From Pseudomonas sp. p1(2021b) (GTDB taxonomy: Bacteria; Pseudomonadota; Gammaproteobacteria; Pseudomonadales; Pseudomonadaceae): DNA of 64,000 nucleotides. The translations under genes were made by a program, and so were the position numbers. The notes beneath the pieces are model-generated. The model saw nothing but the letters and a program-made list of their open reading frames with translations. It searched no databases and was not told where the DNA came from. Shown here in pieces: positions 36,232 to 44,954 of this stretch; position 1 is the first letter of the stretch, and each line of letters begins with the position of its first letter. The stretch spans positions 2,323,001 through 2,387,000 of the forward strand of contig NZ_CP083746.1 of assembly GCF_020151015.1 (NCBI RefSeq). Direction: 5' to 3'.

Positions 36232-37104
36232 CTATTGTTGTTTGCCCGCAGGCCACGAGGTGTAGCCGACGAACTCGTTATGTAGAGCGGCAGTTGCTTC
36301 CAAGCGTCTTTCAACATCAGGCCCCAGCTTCCTGCAGACCTCGTTGACCATCAGGTGCACCCACGACAGCATCGCCGAGGTGGATTCCCAGAAGAGATTG
36401 AATTCGGTGGGGATGCGAAACACCTCGTCGGCGTTGGCGTCGGCCCAGTCGCAGAAGGTGTCGGTCACCAAGGTGACCGGGATGCCGGCCTGGCGCGCCT
36501 TCTGGCACAGCTGCAGGGCATGGCGGGAATAGCGGCGCGCCTCGAACACCACCAGCGCGCTGTCCTCGGCGCGGCCGAGCAGCACTTCGCCGAAGTGCCC
36601 GGCGCTGCCGTCGACCAATTGCACGCCATCGCGCAGGTATTGCAGCAGGTGGCTCATGCACATGGCCACGCCGCGTTCGGTCTGGAAACCGGCGATGAAC
36701 ACCCGCGGCTTGGTCGCCAGGCGCTGGGCGACCTGTTGCCAGGCCTGGCCACGGCTGTATTCATGCACCCGGACCAACGCCGCGATCTCCAGCTCCAGGC
36801 TGCCGGAGCTCTCGCTGTCGTCCTGCCCCTGGCGGTATTCTTGCAGGCGATCACCCACCAGCCAGGGGCCATCGCCCAGGTCGCTCTGCAGGTCCTGCTT
36901 GAGTGCCTTGAGGTGGGCATAGCCCAGGGCGCGGCAGAAGCGGCCGACGCTGGACTCGCTGACGCCCAGCTTGGCGGCGATGCTCGCGGAGGTCTGGAAC
37001 GGCAGTTCATGGAGGTTGGCGAGCATGTAGCTGGCGATCTTGCGGCCCGAGGCTGCGGTGCTGTGCAGGCTGTTCTCGAGGCGTTGCTTGATCGGTTGGC
37101 TCAT
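36232..37104 (-). CDS. MurR/RpiR-family transcriptional regulator
   Basis: This 290-residue protein has an N-terminal HTH_6 domain (about residues 1-77; SIAAKLGVSESSVGRFCRALGYAHLKALKQDL) and a C-terminal SIS domain (about 125-250; VFIAGFQTERGVAMCMSHLLQYL), which senses a small ligand. It is the first gene of the minus-strand operon and diverges from dpkA. The palindrome at 37162-37174 in the 146-bp gap is its likely operator. Start 37104 (MSQPIKQRLE) is typical. Confidence 0.9.
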   Translation of the reverse strand: MSQPIKQRLENSLHSTAASGRKIASYMLANLHELPFQTSASIAAKLGVSESSVGRFCRALGYAHLKALKQDLQSDLGDGPWLVGDRLQEYRQGQDDSESSGSLELEIAALVRVHEYSRGQAWQQVAQRLATKPRVFIAGFQTERGVAMCMSHLLQYLRDGVQLVDGSAGHFGEVLLGRAEDSALVVFEARRYSRHALQLCQKARQAGIPVTLVTDTFCDWADANADEVFRIPTEFNLFWESTSAMLSWVHLMVNEVCRKLGPDVERRLEATAALHNEFVGYTSWPAGKQQ

Positions 37105-37151
37105 GGTCGGCTCCGGGTTGGGTGAGACGTGGGATAGAAGATGGATGTTTT

Positions 37152-37176
37152 CTGTCATCAAGTCAACAATTGACAG
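37152..37176. promoter_or_regulatory. Candidate RpiR operator between the D-lysine genes
   Basis: A perfect inverted repeat GTCAA-CAA-TTGAC (37162-37174) sits inside wider arms CTGTCA ... TGACAG (37152-37157 and 37171-37176); a further TGTCA lies near 37182. It is the only clear dyad in the divergent gap 37105-37250. Confidence 0.55.
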
Positions 37177-37250
37177 TTAGCTGTCATTCGCGGGACAGTT
37201 TTGCCATTGCTTACGCTGTAGCCATTCCAATTCCAAGAAAGGAGCTCCAG

Positions 37251-38276
37251 ATGTCCTCACCTTCCGCCAGCCCAGTCGTGCGCGTGCCTTTCGCCGAGCT
37301 GCAGGCGCTGCTGCAGCGAATCTTCCTGCATCACGGTTGCGCCGAGCCGGTCGCTGCCGTGCTGGCCTTCAACTGTGCCAGCGCGCAACGCGATGGCGCC
37401 CACAGCCATGGGGTGTTTCGTATCCCTGGCTACGTCTCGACCCTGGCCAGCGGCTGGGTCGATGGCCAGGCCATACCCCAGGTAAGCGATGTGGCACCGG
37501 GTTACGTGCGGGTCGATGCCGGTGGCGGCTTCGCCCAGCCGGCCCTGGCTGCGGCTCGGCCTTTGCTGGTCGAAAAAGCCCGAAGCGCCGGGATCGCGGT
37601 ACTGGCGATCCACAATTCGCACCATTTCGCGGCGCTCTGGCCGGATGTCGAGCCGTTCGCCGACGAAGGGCTGGTGGCCCTGAGCGTGGTCAACAGCATG
37701 ACCTGCGTGGTGCCGCACGGCGCGCGCAAGCCGTTGTTCGGCACCAACCCCATCGCCTTCGCTGCGCCTTGTGCCGGGCATGATCCGATCGTCTTCGACA
37801 TGGCCACCAGCGCCATGGCCCATGGCGACGTGCAGATCGCCGCGCGAGCCGGCGAGCAGTTGCCGCCGGGCATGGGCGTGGACGCCCAGGGCCAGCCCAC
37901 CTGCGACCCCAAGGCGATTCTGGAAGGCGGCGCTTTGCTGCCATTCGGCGGGCACAAGGGCTCGGCGCTGTCGATGATGGTCGAGCTGTTGGCCGCGGCG
38001 CTGACCGGCGGGCACTTCTCCTGGGAGTTCGACTGGTCCGGGCACCCGGGGGCGAAGACGCCGTGGACCGGGCAGTTGATCATCGTCATCGACCCGAGCA
38101 AGGCCGAAGGCGAGCGCTTCGCCCAGCGCAGCCGGGAGTTGGTGGAGCACATGCAGGCGGCGGGGCTGAGCCGCATGCCAGGGGAGCGCCGCTACCGCGA
38201 GCGGGAGCTGGCGCAGCGTGAAGGGGTGGCGTTGACCGAGCAGGAGTGGCAAGGGCTCAAGTCGTTGGTTGAGTGA
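37251..38276 (+). CDS. dpkA: Delta1-piperideine-2-carboxylate / delta1-pyrroline-2-carboxylate reductase
   Basis: This 341-residue enzyme of the Ldh_2 (malate/L-lactate dehydrogenase-like) fold should reduce piperideine-2-carboxylate to L-pipecolate with NADPH, the key step of D-lysine breakdown in P. putida. Family features are CASAQRDGAHSHGVFRIPGY, HNSHHFAALWPDVEPFA, GTNPIAFAAP and LLPFGGHKGSALSMMVELLAAALTGG. AAGGAG precedes ATG 37251. It diverges from the RpiR/ABC operon and is followed by the aminotransferase gene. Confidence 0.88.
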   Translation: MSSPSASPVVRVPFAELQALLQRIFLHHGCAEPVAAVLAFNCASAQRDGAHSHGVFRIPGYVSTLASGWVDGQAIPQVSDVAPGYVRVDAGGGFAQPALAAARPLLVEKARSAGIAVLAIHNSHHFAALWPDVEPFADEGLVALSVVNSMTCVVPHGARKPLFGTNPIAFAAPCAGHDPIVFDMATSAMAHGDVQIAARAGEQLPPGMGVDAQGQPTCDPKAILEGGALLPFGGHKGSALSMMVELLAAALTGGHFSWEFDWSGHPGAKTPWTGQLIIVIDPSKAEGERFAQRSRELVEHMQAAGLSRMPGERRYRERELAQREGVALTEQEWQGLKSLVE

Positions 38277-38452
38277 TTCTGCGCAGGGCTTGAGGCGGGC
38301 GGTGGCTGTCGCGCCAAACGCCAACTGCCCCAGCAGGGTCGTGCAAGGCTGCATTGACACCCTTGCACATCAGTGATGTTCCTCCAGCGCCACTGCAGGT
38401 ATCCTCGCAGGCAGCATTCCCCGAACTGTCCTGATCCAAGGAGCTGTGCGCT

Positions 38453-39652
38453 GTGTTCAAACATGTCGATGCCTATGCCGGCGACCCGATTCTCTCGCTG
38501 ATGGAGACCTTCAAGGCCGATCCCCGTGCCGACAAGGTCAACCTGAGTATCGGCCTGTACTACGACGAAGCCGGCGTAGTGCCGCAACTGGCGGCGGTGG
38601 GCGAGGTGGAGAAGCGCCTGGCCGACCAGCCCCACGAAGCCTCGCTGTACCTGCCCATGGAAGGCCTGGCCAGCTACCGCCAGGCGATCCAGGCACTGCT
38701 GTTCGGCGCCGACCACCCAGCCGTCACTGGCGGTCGCGTGGCCACCGTGCAGACCGTCGGCGGTTCCGGTGCGCTGAAGGTCGGTGCCGACTTCCTCAAG
38801 CGCTACTTCCCGCAGTCGCAGGTCTGGGTCAGCAACCCGACCTGGGACAACCACCGCGCCATCTTCGAAGGTGCAGGCTTCCAGGTCCACACCTACCCGT
38901 ATTTCGACGCAGCCAGCCGTGGCCTGGACTTCGCCGGCATGCTCGGCGCGCTGCAGGCGCTGGAGCCGAACAGCATCGTCCTGCTGCACCCGTGCTGCCA
39001 CAACCCCACCGGCGTCGACCTGGACCAGGGTCAATGGCAACAGGTGGTCGAGGTGGTCAAGGCGCGTCAGCTGATCCCGTTCCTCGACATCGCCTACCAG
39101 GGCTTCGGCGAAGGCCTGGTGGAAGACGCCTACGCCATTCGTGAAATGGCCCGTGCCGGCGTGCCGTGCCTGGTGAGCAATTCGTTCTCGAAGATCTTCT
39201 CGCTGTACGGCGAGCGGGTAGGGGGCTTGTCGGTGGTCTGCGACGACGAGGCCACCGCCCAGAGCGTGCTCGGCCAGCTCAAGGCCACCGTGCGTCGCAA
39301 CTATTCCAGCCCACCCTGCCACGGCGCCCAGCTGGTGGCCGGCGTGCTGGGCGATGCCGGCCTCAACGCCCAATGGGTGGCGGAAGTCGAAGTGATGCGC
39401 AAGCGCATCCTCGAGATGCGCCAGGGCCTGGTGGACCTGCTCGGCGAGCTGCTGCCAGGTCAGGACTTCCAGTTCTTCCTGCGTCAGCGCGGCATGTTCA
39501 GCTACACAGGCTTCAGCGTCGCCCAGGTGCGCCGCCTGCGTGACGAGTTCGGTGTGTACCTGATCGACAGCGGCCGGGTGTGCATGTCCGGGCTGCGCCC
39601 GGCCAACCTGCGTCGCGTGGCCGAGGCCTTCGCAGCCGTGCAGCAAGGCTGA
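38453..39652 (+). CDS. amaC: Aromatic/aspartate-type aminotransferase of the D-lysine locus
   Basis: This 399-residue PLP enzyme of aminotransferase subgroup I-alpha (TyrB/AspC) has the Schiff-base lysine K247 in [16 protein letters not shown], the cofactor site HPCCHNPTG (about 179-187) and the C-terminal arginine in SGLRPANL. It starts with GTG at 38453 after AAGGAG. Placed 177 bp after dpkA, it probably gives a second route from D-lysine to piperideine-2-carboxylate; in KT2440 the equivalent has been named amaC (recalled). General aromatic transamination is the alternative. Confidence 0.8.
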   Translation: MFKHVDAYAGDPILSLMETFKADPRADKVNLSIGLYYDEAGVVPQLAAVGEVEKRLADQPHEASLYLPMEGLASYRQAIQALLFGADHPAVTGGRVATVQTVGGSGALKVGADFLKRYFPQSQVWVSNPTWDNHRAIFEGAGFQVHTYPYFDAASRGLDFAGMLGALQALEPNSIVLLHPCCHNPTGVDLDQGQWQQVVEVVKARQLIPFLDIAYQGFGEGLVEDAYAIREMARAGVPCLVSNSFSKIFSLYGERVGGLSVVCDDEATAQSVLGQLKATVRRNYSSPPCHGAQLVAGVLGDAGLNAQWVAEVEVMRKRILEMRQGLVDLLGELLPGQDFQFFLRQRGMFSYTGFSVAQVRRLRDEFGVYLIDSGRVCMSGLRPANLRRVAEAFAAVQQG

Positions 39653-39661
39653 GCCGCGCCA

Positions 39662-39730
39662 GGGCACCTTCACGGTGCCCGACAGGTTGATCGTCTGGAA
39701 CAAGGGGGCTGCAGGTCAGGCCCCTTGTTC
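39662..39730. terminator. Two hairpins after the aminotransferase gene
   Basis: GGGCACC/GGTGCCC (39662-39680) and the stronger GAACAAGGGG/CCCCTTGTTC (39698-39730) lie between the aminotransferase stop (39652) and the stop of the convergent DUF899 gene (39729). The second can serve both strands. Confidence 0.6.
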
Positions 39731-40457
39731 ATTCATGGCAGCAATGCCCCGCCTGGGCGCTCGCCGCATAGCGGTCATGGTGGCGCACCCAGTCCATGGT
39801 GCCTTCCTCGTTACGCCCCAGCGGCGCGACATCGAGGAAGTTGTACGCCCCCACCAGGATGTCCAGCCCCCGGGCATAGGTGGAATAGGTGTGGTACACC
39901 TCGCCGTCGCTATCCCGATAGAACGCGCTCAGCCCCGGCAGCTCCCGCTCGTTGCCGGTATAGGGCTCGTAGTTGTAGTGCGCGGAGCCGTCGGTGGCCA
40001 TGCGTACGCCGAAGTCCTCGTTGAAACGGCTGCCATTTGACGAAAACCAGGGGAAGCGCCAGCCCATGCGCCGGCGAAAATCCTGGAACTGGGCATAGGG
40101 CGCCTGCGATACCGCCACCAGCGATACATCGTGATGCGCCAGGTGCAGGTTGGCCCCGTCGAAATGATCGGCCAGGAACGAACATCCCGGGCAGCCTTCG
40201 CTCCAGCCCTCGGCGAACATGAAGTGATAGACCAGCAGCTGGCTGCGCCCGGCGAACAGCTCGGCCAACGCCAATTCACCTTCCGGCCCCTGGAAACGGT
40301 AGGCCTGCTCGACCTTCACCCAAGGCAAGGCTCGCCGGGCCGCGGCGAGTTCGTCACGCTGGTGGGTGAAGGCCTTCTCGTGCAGCCACAACTGGCGCCG
40401 TGCGGCGAGCCACTGGCTGCGGCTGACCACCTCGTGGTCGATTGGGGAATTGCTCAT
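39729..40457 (-). CDS. DUF899 thioredoxin-like protein
   Basis: This 242-residue protein of the DUF899 family (thioredoxin fold) keeps its motif GWSEGCPGCSFLADHFDG with a CPGC pair, then WFSSNGSRFNEDFGV and YSTYARGLDILVGAYNFLD. The family is often co-annotated as dithiol-disulfide isomerase; the true role is unknown. Start 40457 (MSNSPIDHEVVSRSQWL) was chosen; a Met five codons upstream is possible. Confidence 0.85.
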   Translation of the reverse strand: MSNSPIDHEVVSRSQWLAARRQLWLHEKAFTHQRDELAAARRALPWVKVEQAYRFQGPEGELALAELFAGRSQLLVYHFMFAEGWSEGCPGCSFLADHFDGANLHLAHHDVSLVAVSQAPYAQFQDFRRRMGWRFPWFSSNGSRFNEDFGVRMATDGSAHYNYEPYTGNERELPGLSAFYRDSDGEVYHTYSTYARGLDILVGAYNFLDVAPLGRNEEGTMDWVRHHDRYAASAQAGHCCHE

Positions 40458-40954
40458 GGTGGCTGACTCCAATGGGGGGATTCAGCTATTGGTCGAGCGG
40501 CGAGGGGTGTGATCGACAGGTCGGACCTAATAGGCGACGAACGGGCGCCATAAATAAAAACTCAGATGCCTGCTAGCCAATAACGCGGTGTGGAACACTT
40601 ATCCGCCCTGACGGGCTCGGATGATTGGGCATTGCGTAGGGATGGAAGTTATAGCTTCCCTCTTTATGAACTAGTCGAATGTTTATTGGTTGGCTGAGGG
40701 TTTTAATGTTTTCCTGCGCCTCAATGAGTTGGGTGTTTTAAATTGGAAGTGGCATTTTTAATGCGGTTCGGGAGGGCTGTGCATAAGGTTTAGTTGTTCT
40801 GGAGGGGGACTACTTGATTATAGGAAATTTCGCTTATTGCGTTTCGGTGGGCGGCGCTTACTATGAGGTGGTGCATTAAGGGACGACCCATTGCGGCGCA
40901 TAGCCACTAGCATCTGTTTTTGCGGTTTCTGTCTGCTTACGGAACTTCTTTAAA
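40458..40954. other. AT-richer 497-bp gap upstream of the DHA2 exporter
   Basis: Visibly lower GC than the rest of the window, with many TTTA/TTAA tracts (for example around 40673-40755). A short dyad GGAAGTTATAGCTTCC lies near 40642. No coding frame, tRNA or known RNA was recognised. It should contain the exporter's promoter, and its composition hints at acquired DNA. Confidence 0.4.
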
Positions 40955-42484
40955 ATGTCATCGACAACTAAAGCAAGACAATGGCCACGCTCCAAACGCT
41001 GGTTGGGGCTGGCAGTATTAATGTTGCCGGTACTACTGGTGACGGTAGATAACACGATCCTGGGGTTCGCGCTGCCTAAAATTGCCGAAGCATTACATCC
41101 CAGCGCCAGCCAGCAATTGTGGATGATCGATGCCTACTCGTTGGTTCTGGCCGGGCTGCTGGTATCCATGGGCAGCCTGGGGGACCGGATAGGTCATCGT
41201 AAATTGCTGCTGGTCGGCTCATTGGGTTTTGCCATCATCTCCACCATGACGGCCTATTCCAGTACTGCCATGCAGTTGATCGGTGGGCGGGCCTGCATGG
41301 GGATCTTTGGCGCTATGCTGATGCCTTCGACATTGGCACTAATCCGCTCGGTTTTCGAGGACCGGGAAGAGCGGCGCCTGGCTGTTGCCATCTGGGCAAC
41401 CACCCTTACGGTGGGTTCGGCACTCGGTCCTTTGATCGGAGGTGTGCTGCTGGAGTTTTTCAATTGGGGAGCGATCTTCCTATTGGCAGTGCCCATACTG
41501 CTGCCGCTGCTGATCCTCGGGCCATGGTTGCTGCCTGAGTCGGAACCGGATGCGTCGGGGCCTCTCGATCCTTCGAGCATCCTGCAATCCATGATCGCGC
41601 TAGGGGCGCTGGTCTACGGCATCAAGCATGTAGCCAGCGAAGGTGTAGACGGTCTGGCCACGGCAGCCTTTGTCATCGGCATGGCAAGCGGCTGGCTGTT
41701 CGTGCGGCGTCAGTTGAAGCTGGCGGTTCCCTTGATGGACCTGACGCTGTTTCGCAATAAGACCTTCAGTGGTTCTGTCGTCATCAATTTGATGAGTTTG
41801 GCCTTCTTGGTTGGCTTTGTCTTTTTCGCCACGCAGTTCTTGCAAATCGTTCTGCGTATGTCAGCGCTCAATGCCAGCCTGGTATTGGTGCCTGGGCAAG
41901 TTCTGGCAATTATCGTAGGGATGCTGGTGGTACCGATTGCCCAGCGGGTTTCGGTGCCTGTATTGGTGCCCATTCTCCTCGCGTTTACCGGCGCCGCGTT
42001 TTTACTGGTTGCCAGCCTTGGCAGCAGTCTGACGGTCGTGACTGTCGCCTTTGCCTTATTGAATATTGGCGTGGGAGCAATTGCCACGGTGTCCAATGAC
42101 GTAATCCTGTCGGCGGCCCCACCCGCCAAGGCAGGCGCCGCATCAGCCATCAGTGAAACCGCCTATGAAGTGGGGGTGGTGCTGGGGACAGCGGTGTTGG
42201 GCGGCTTGGTGACCGCCTACTATCGTGGCACGTTACATTTGCCGGCGTTCCTTACACCCATACAAGAGCGTCTTGCCAGCGAAACGCTAGCCGGCGCTCA
42301 TACCGTGGCGGCTGCGCTGACGGGCGATCAGGCAAGCGAGCTGATGAGCATCGCCGCGAACGCATTTGAAAGGGGCATTGGTGTGATGTCATGGGTGACC
42401 TTCGCCCTGGCAGTGATAGCCATTGCCATTGCCCGTTGGACGCTGGGAGTGAGCCAGGCGGATTCTTGGTCAGAATCGGGTTAA
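40955..42484 (+). CDS. DHA2-family MFS drug exporter (SmvA/QacA-like)
   Basis: This 509-residue exporter has 14 predicted helices. Motif D1 region LPVLLVTVDNTILGFALPKIAEAL, motif A GSLGDRIGHRKLLLVG and motif C (about residue 145-165, WATTLTVGSALGPLIGGVLLE) mark the 14-TM H+ antiporters for quaternary ammonium compounds, dyes and related cations (QacA, SmvA). The ribosome site is weak. Base composition is lower in GC than its neighbours, suggesting lateral gain. Confidence 0.88.
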   Translation: MSSTTKARQWPRSKRWLGLAVLMLPVLLVTVDNTILGFALPKIAEALHPSASQQLWMIDAYSLVLAGLLVSMGSLGDRIGHRKLLLVGSLGFAIISTMTAYSSTAMQLIGGRACMGIFGAMLMPSTLALIRSVFEDREERRLAVAIWATTLTVGSALGPLIGGVLLEFFNWGAIFLLAVPILLPLLILGPWLLPESEPDASGPLDPSSILQSMIALGALVYGIKHVASEGVDGLATAAFVIGMASGWLFVRRQLKLAVPLMDLTLFRNKTFSGSVVINLMSLAFLVGFVFFATQFLQIVLRMSALNASLVLVPGQVLAIIVGMLVVPIAQRVSVPVLVPILLAFTGAAFLLVASLGSSLTVVTVAFALLNIGVGAIATVSNDVILSAAPPAKAGAASAISETAYEVGVVLGTAVLGGLVTAYYRGTLHLPAFLTPIQERLASETLAGAHTVAAALTGDQASELMSIAANAFERGIGVMSWVTFALAVIAIAIARWTLGVSQADSWSESG

Positions 42485-42535
42485 TGGAACAACTTGACGG
42501 CAGTACGTTGGCGCCGTGGCCGTTGTTCACTGTCT

Positions 42536-43354
42536 CTAGCATGGCGCCTTCAGGGGGGCCTTGCGTTCGCGTTCGCCATCGCCGCTGCCGTGCTCGAGTG
42601 CCAGCAGCATTTGCATGTCGAGGATTTCCACGAGCCTTCCGCGCAAGTTGACGATACCCAGCCCCCGCAAACGGGCCATGGAACGGCATACGGTTTCCAG
42701 GCGCAAACCCAGGTATGACGCCATGTCCTCCCGGGACATGCGCAGCATGAAGCCATGGGCGGAGTAGCCTCGGCTGACAAAGCACCTGGACAATCCGACC
42801 AGGAAGCTGGCCAGCCGCTCTTCGGCGGTGAGGTTGCAGAGCATCAGCACGCGTTCGTGTTCGCGAACAATTTCCTTGCTCATCAAACGATTCAGGCTTT
42901 GCTGCAGGACGGGAAAGTCGTGCGCCAGTGTTTGTAGCCGGCGATAGGAGACAGGGCAGACTTCGCTGTCTTCCAGGGCAATGGCATCGCATACATGGTG
43001 TTCAGTGGCGATGGCATCGAGCCCAAGCACGTCGCCCGGCATCCAGAAGTTGATCACCACGCCCTGGCCTTCGGCTGTGTTCAGGCTGGTCTTGAAGCTG
43101 CCGCAGCGAATAGCGTAAAGCATGCTCAACGGGTCGTTGGCATTAAAAAGCGGGGCTCCTTTTCGAATGCGAAGGCGAGGGCCGATCAACGTACCGAGGC
43201 ACGTGGTGTCATGTACGGGCAAGCCGGTGGGCAGGCACAGGCCGCTGACACGGCAGTCGTTGCACAGAGGGGAGGCGGGCCTCAGATGAATCGGGTTTGC
43301 CCGACACGCCGGTTCAGGCGTGTCGAGCAGGGTGACCTTCAGTTGTCCGGACAT
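42536..43354 (-). CDS. FNR/ANR-type oxygen-sensing regulator (first of two)
   Basis: This 272-residue Crp/Fnr-family protein has a complete cluster set: C31-X2-C34-X5-C40 in the N-terminal segment and C133 at the position of E. coli Fnr C122. It should hold an oxygen-labile [4Fe-4S] cluster. The cNMP-like domain spans about residues 55-170; the winged helix has SREDMASYLGLRLETVCRSMARL, keeping the E-T-V-x-R of FNR-type recognition helices. It starts at 43354 after GGAGG and is coupled to the small gene upstream. It probably acts on the boxes listed for 44.8-60.3 kb. Confidence 0.88.
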   Translation of the reverse strand: MSGQLKVTLLDTPEPACRANPIHLRPASPLCNDCRVSGLCLPTGLPVHDTTCLGTLIGPRLRIRKGAPLFNANDPLSMLYAIRCGSFKTSLNTAEGQGVVINFWMPGDVLGLDAIATEHHVCDAIALEDSEVCPVSYRRLQTLAHDFPVLQQSLNRLMSKEIVREHERVLMLCNLTAEERLASFLVGLSRCFVSRGYSAHGFMLRMSREDMASYLGLRLETVCRSMARLRGLGIVNLRGRLVEILDMQMLLALEHGSGDGERERKAPLKAPC

Positions 43355-43356
43355 CA

Positions 43357-43605
43357 TCAGGCCTCCTTCGCGAATCTCAGGTCGGCACTGGCGGCAACGC
43401 TGCCCTTGGCCCTGTTCATATTGGCCGACCGCTCGCGTGATGGCCGGTTCGCGAGCATGTCAAGCGAGTGGGGGGCGTTGAGCCTGGATGTCAGCCGCTC
43501 GACAAACTGTTCAGCCTCCGCACACGTGTTGAAACTTACCCGACAGTCATCCAGGCGGACCCACCAGCGATCCTGTTCGGTGTTCTTCTCGACGTAGACG
43601 TTCAT
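43357..43605 (-). CDS. Small protein coupled to the FNR gene
   Basis: This 82-residue protein starts MNVYVEKNTEQDRWWVRLDDCRVSFNTCAEAEQFVERL after GGAGG. It looks like a small alpha/beta protein with two cysteines. Its TGA overlaps the ATGATG start of the FNR gene, so both are in one translation-coupled unit. The family was not recognised. Confidence 0.65.
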   Translation of the reverse strand: MNVYVEKNTEQDRWWVRLDDCRVSFNTCAEAEQFVERLTSRLNAPHSLDMLANRPSRERSANMNRAKGSVAASADLRFAKEA

Positions 43606-43676
43606 GGGAGCCTCCAAGAGCATGCATGAGCAAGACAACTGAAAGTGAGGCGTCCCTGCCGGTAGCGGGGTGTAAC

Positions 43677-44750
43677 TCAGGGCGTGATAGCCACTTTCAT
43701 TACACCGTCACGCTGGTTGGCGAACAATTCGTAAGCGGCTTCGATGTCATCGAGACGGAACCTGTGCGTGACCAGCGGTGAAACATCGACCCGGCCGCTC
43801 ACGACGACCTCCATTAGCCTGCGCATGCGTTCTTTGCCGCCAGGGCACAATGTGGTCACGATGCGGTAGTCGCCCAAGCCCGCGGCGAATGCGCCCAGGG
43901 GGATGCGCAGGTCTGCGCTGTAGACGCCCAGGCTCGACAAGGTACCGCCCGGGCGCAGTACGCGCAGTGCCCATTCGAAAGTGGCCTGGGTGCCCAAGGC
44001 CTCGATCGCGACATCCACGCCACGGCCATCGGTAAGTGCCATGATCTGTTCCACCACGTCACCTTGCTTGAAGTCGACCACATAGTCGGCGCCAAGCCGG
44101 CGAGCGACGCTGATCCGCGCGGCCACCGTGTCGACCCCGATGATGGTGGTCGCGCCCAGCAACCTGGCACCGGCGACCGCGCATAACCCTATCGGGCCCA
44201 GAGCGAACACGGCGACGGTATCGCCGACGGTCACGCCACCACGCTCCGCGCCGGAAAAGCCGGTGGACATGATGTCAGGGCACATCAGCACCTGTTCGTC
44301 GCTGAGCTGGTCGGGGATAGGGGAGAGGTTGACCATCGCATCCGGCACTCGAACGTATTCGGCCTGGCAGCCATCGATGATGTTGCCGAACTTCCAGCCA
44401 CCGATGGCCTTGAAACCATGAAGGGTGCCGGCGCCGTCCTGGGAGGCGCAACCGCACAGGCAGGCGTTGCTATGGCCACTGGGCGTGATGGCCCCGGCGA
44501 TGACCCGTTGGCCTTCCTGCAGGCCCTGGACCTGTGAGCCAAGCTTTTCGATCACGCCCACGGGTTCGTGACCCAAGGTCAGGCCCTTGGCCACCGGATA
44601 TTCGCCGCGCAGGATGTGTACATCGGTGCCACAGATAGTCGTGGTGGTAACGCGAACCAATGCATCCAGAGGGCCAATGTCGGGGATGGGTTTGTCATCC
44701 AGTACGATGCGGTTCTTATCGAAGAATACCGCCGCTTTCATGAGCGCCAT
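43677..44750 (-). CDS. Zinc-dependent alcohol dehydrogenase, class III-like/isopropanol dehydrogenase type
   Basis: This 357-residue MDR-superfamily enzyme has catalytic zinc ligands at TTTICGTDVH and the GLTLGHEPVG histidine, proton relay at CPDIMSTGFSGAE, and the Rossmann fold VAVFALGPIGLCAVAGARLLGA. The structural-zinc cysteine loop is reduced (NACLCGCASQ), as in isopropanol-type tetramers. It likely interconverts short-chain alcohols and aldehydes or ketones during fermentation. ATG 44750 follows GGAGG. A perfect FNR box lies 78 nt upstream. Confidence 0.87.
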   Translation of the reverse strand: MALMKAAVFFDKNRIVLDDKPIPDIGPLDALVRVTTTTICGTDVHILRGEYPVAKGLTLGHEPVGVIEKLGSQVQGLQEGQRVIAGAITPSGHSNACLCGCASQDGAGTLHGFKAIGGWKFGNIIDGCQAEYVRVPDAMVNLSPIPDQLSDEQVLMCPDIMSTGFSGAERGGVTVGDTVAVFALGPIGLCAVAGARLLGATTIIGVDTVAARISVARRLGADYVVDFKQGDVVEQIMALTDGRGVDVAIEALGTQATFEWALRVLRPGGTLSSLGVYSADLRIPLGAFAAGLGDYRIVTTLCPGGKERMRRLMEVVVSGRVDVSPLVTHRFRLDDIEAAYELFANQRDGVMKVAITP

Positions 44751-44821
44751 GACACGCCTCCGGGGCATTGCGCGGTGTGTTGTTCATGTGAACTAGCGTG
44801 CGCCGGATACACATCGAAACT

Positions 44822-44835
44822 TTGATCCGCATCAA
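44822..44835. promoter_or_regulatory. FNR/ANR box (TTGAT-CCGC-ATCAA)
   Basis: It matches the FNR/ANR consensus TTGAT-N4-ATCAA exactly. The centre is about 78 nt upstream of the alcohol dehydrogenase start (44750, minus strand), fitting a class II activator site with a ~35-nt leader. Confidence 0.8.
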
Positions 44836-44880
44836 GTTAACGAGCTGTCGTCGCAGCCGTTTGTCCGTGGGGCGCATCAG

Positions 44881-44894
44881 TTGACAAACATCAA
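44881..44894. promoter_or_regulatory. FNR/ANR box (TTGAC-AAAC-ATCAA)
   Basis: One base off the perfect box. The centre is about 67 nt upstream of the universal stress gene start at 44955. With the box at 44822 it gives one site per divergent gene. Confidence 0.75.
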
Positions 44895-44954
44895 GTCAGG
44901 CAGGCGCTTGTGGCCGATGATCGAGGCACGCTCCCCCACCTAAAGAGGTGTGTC

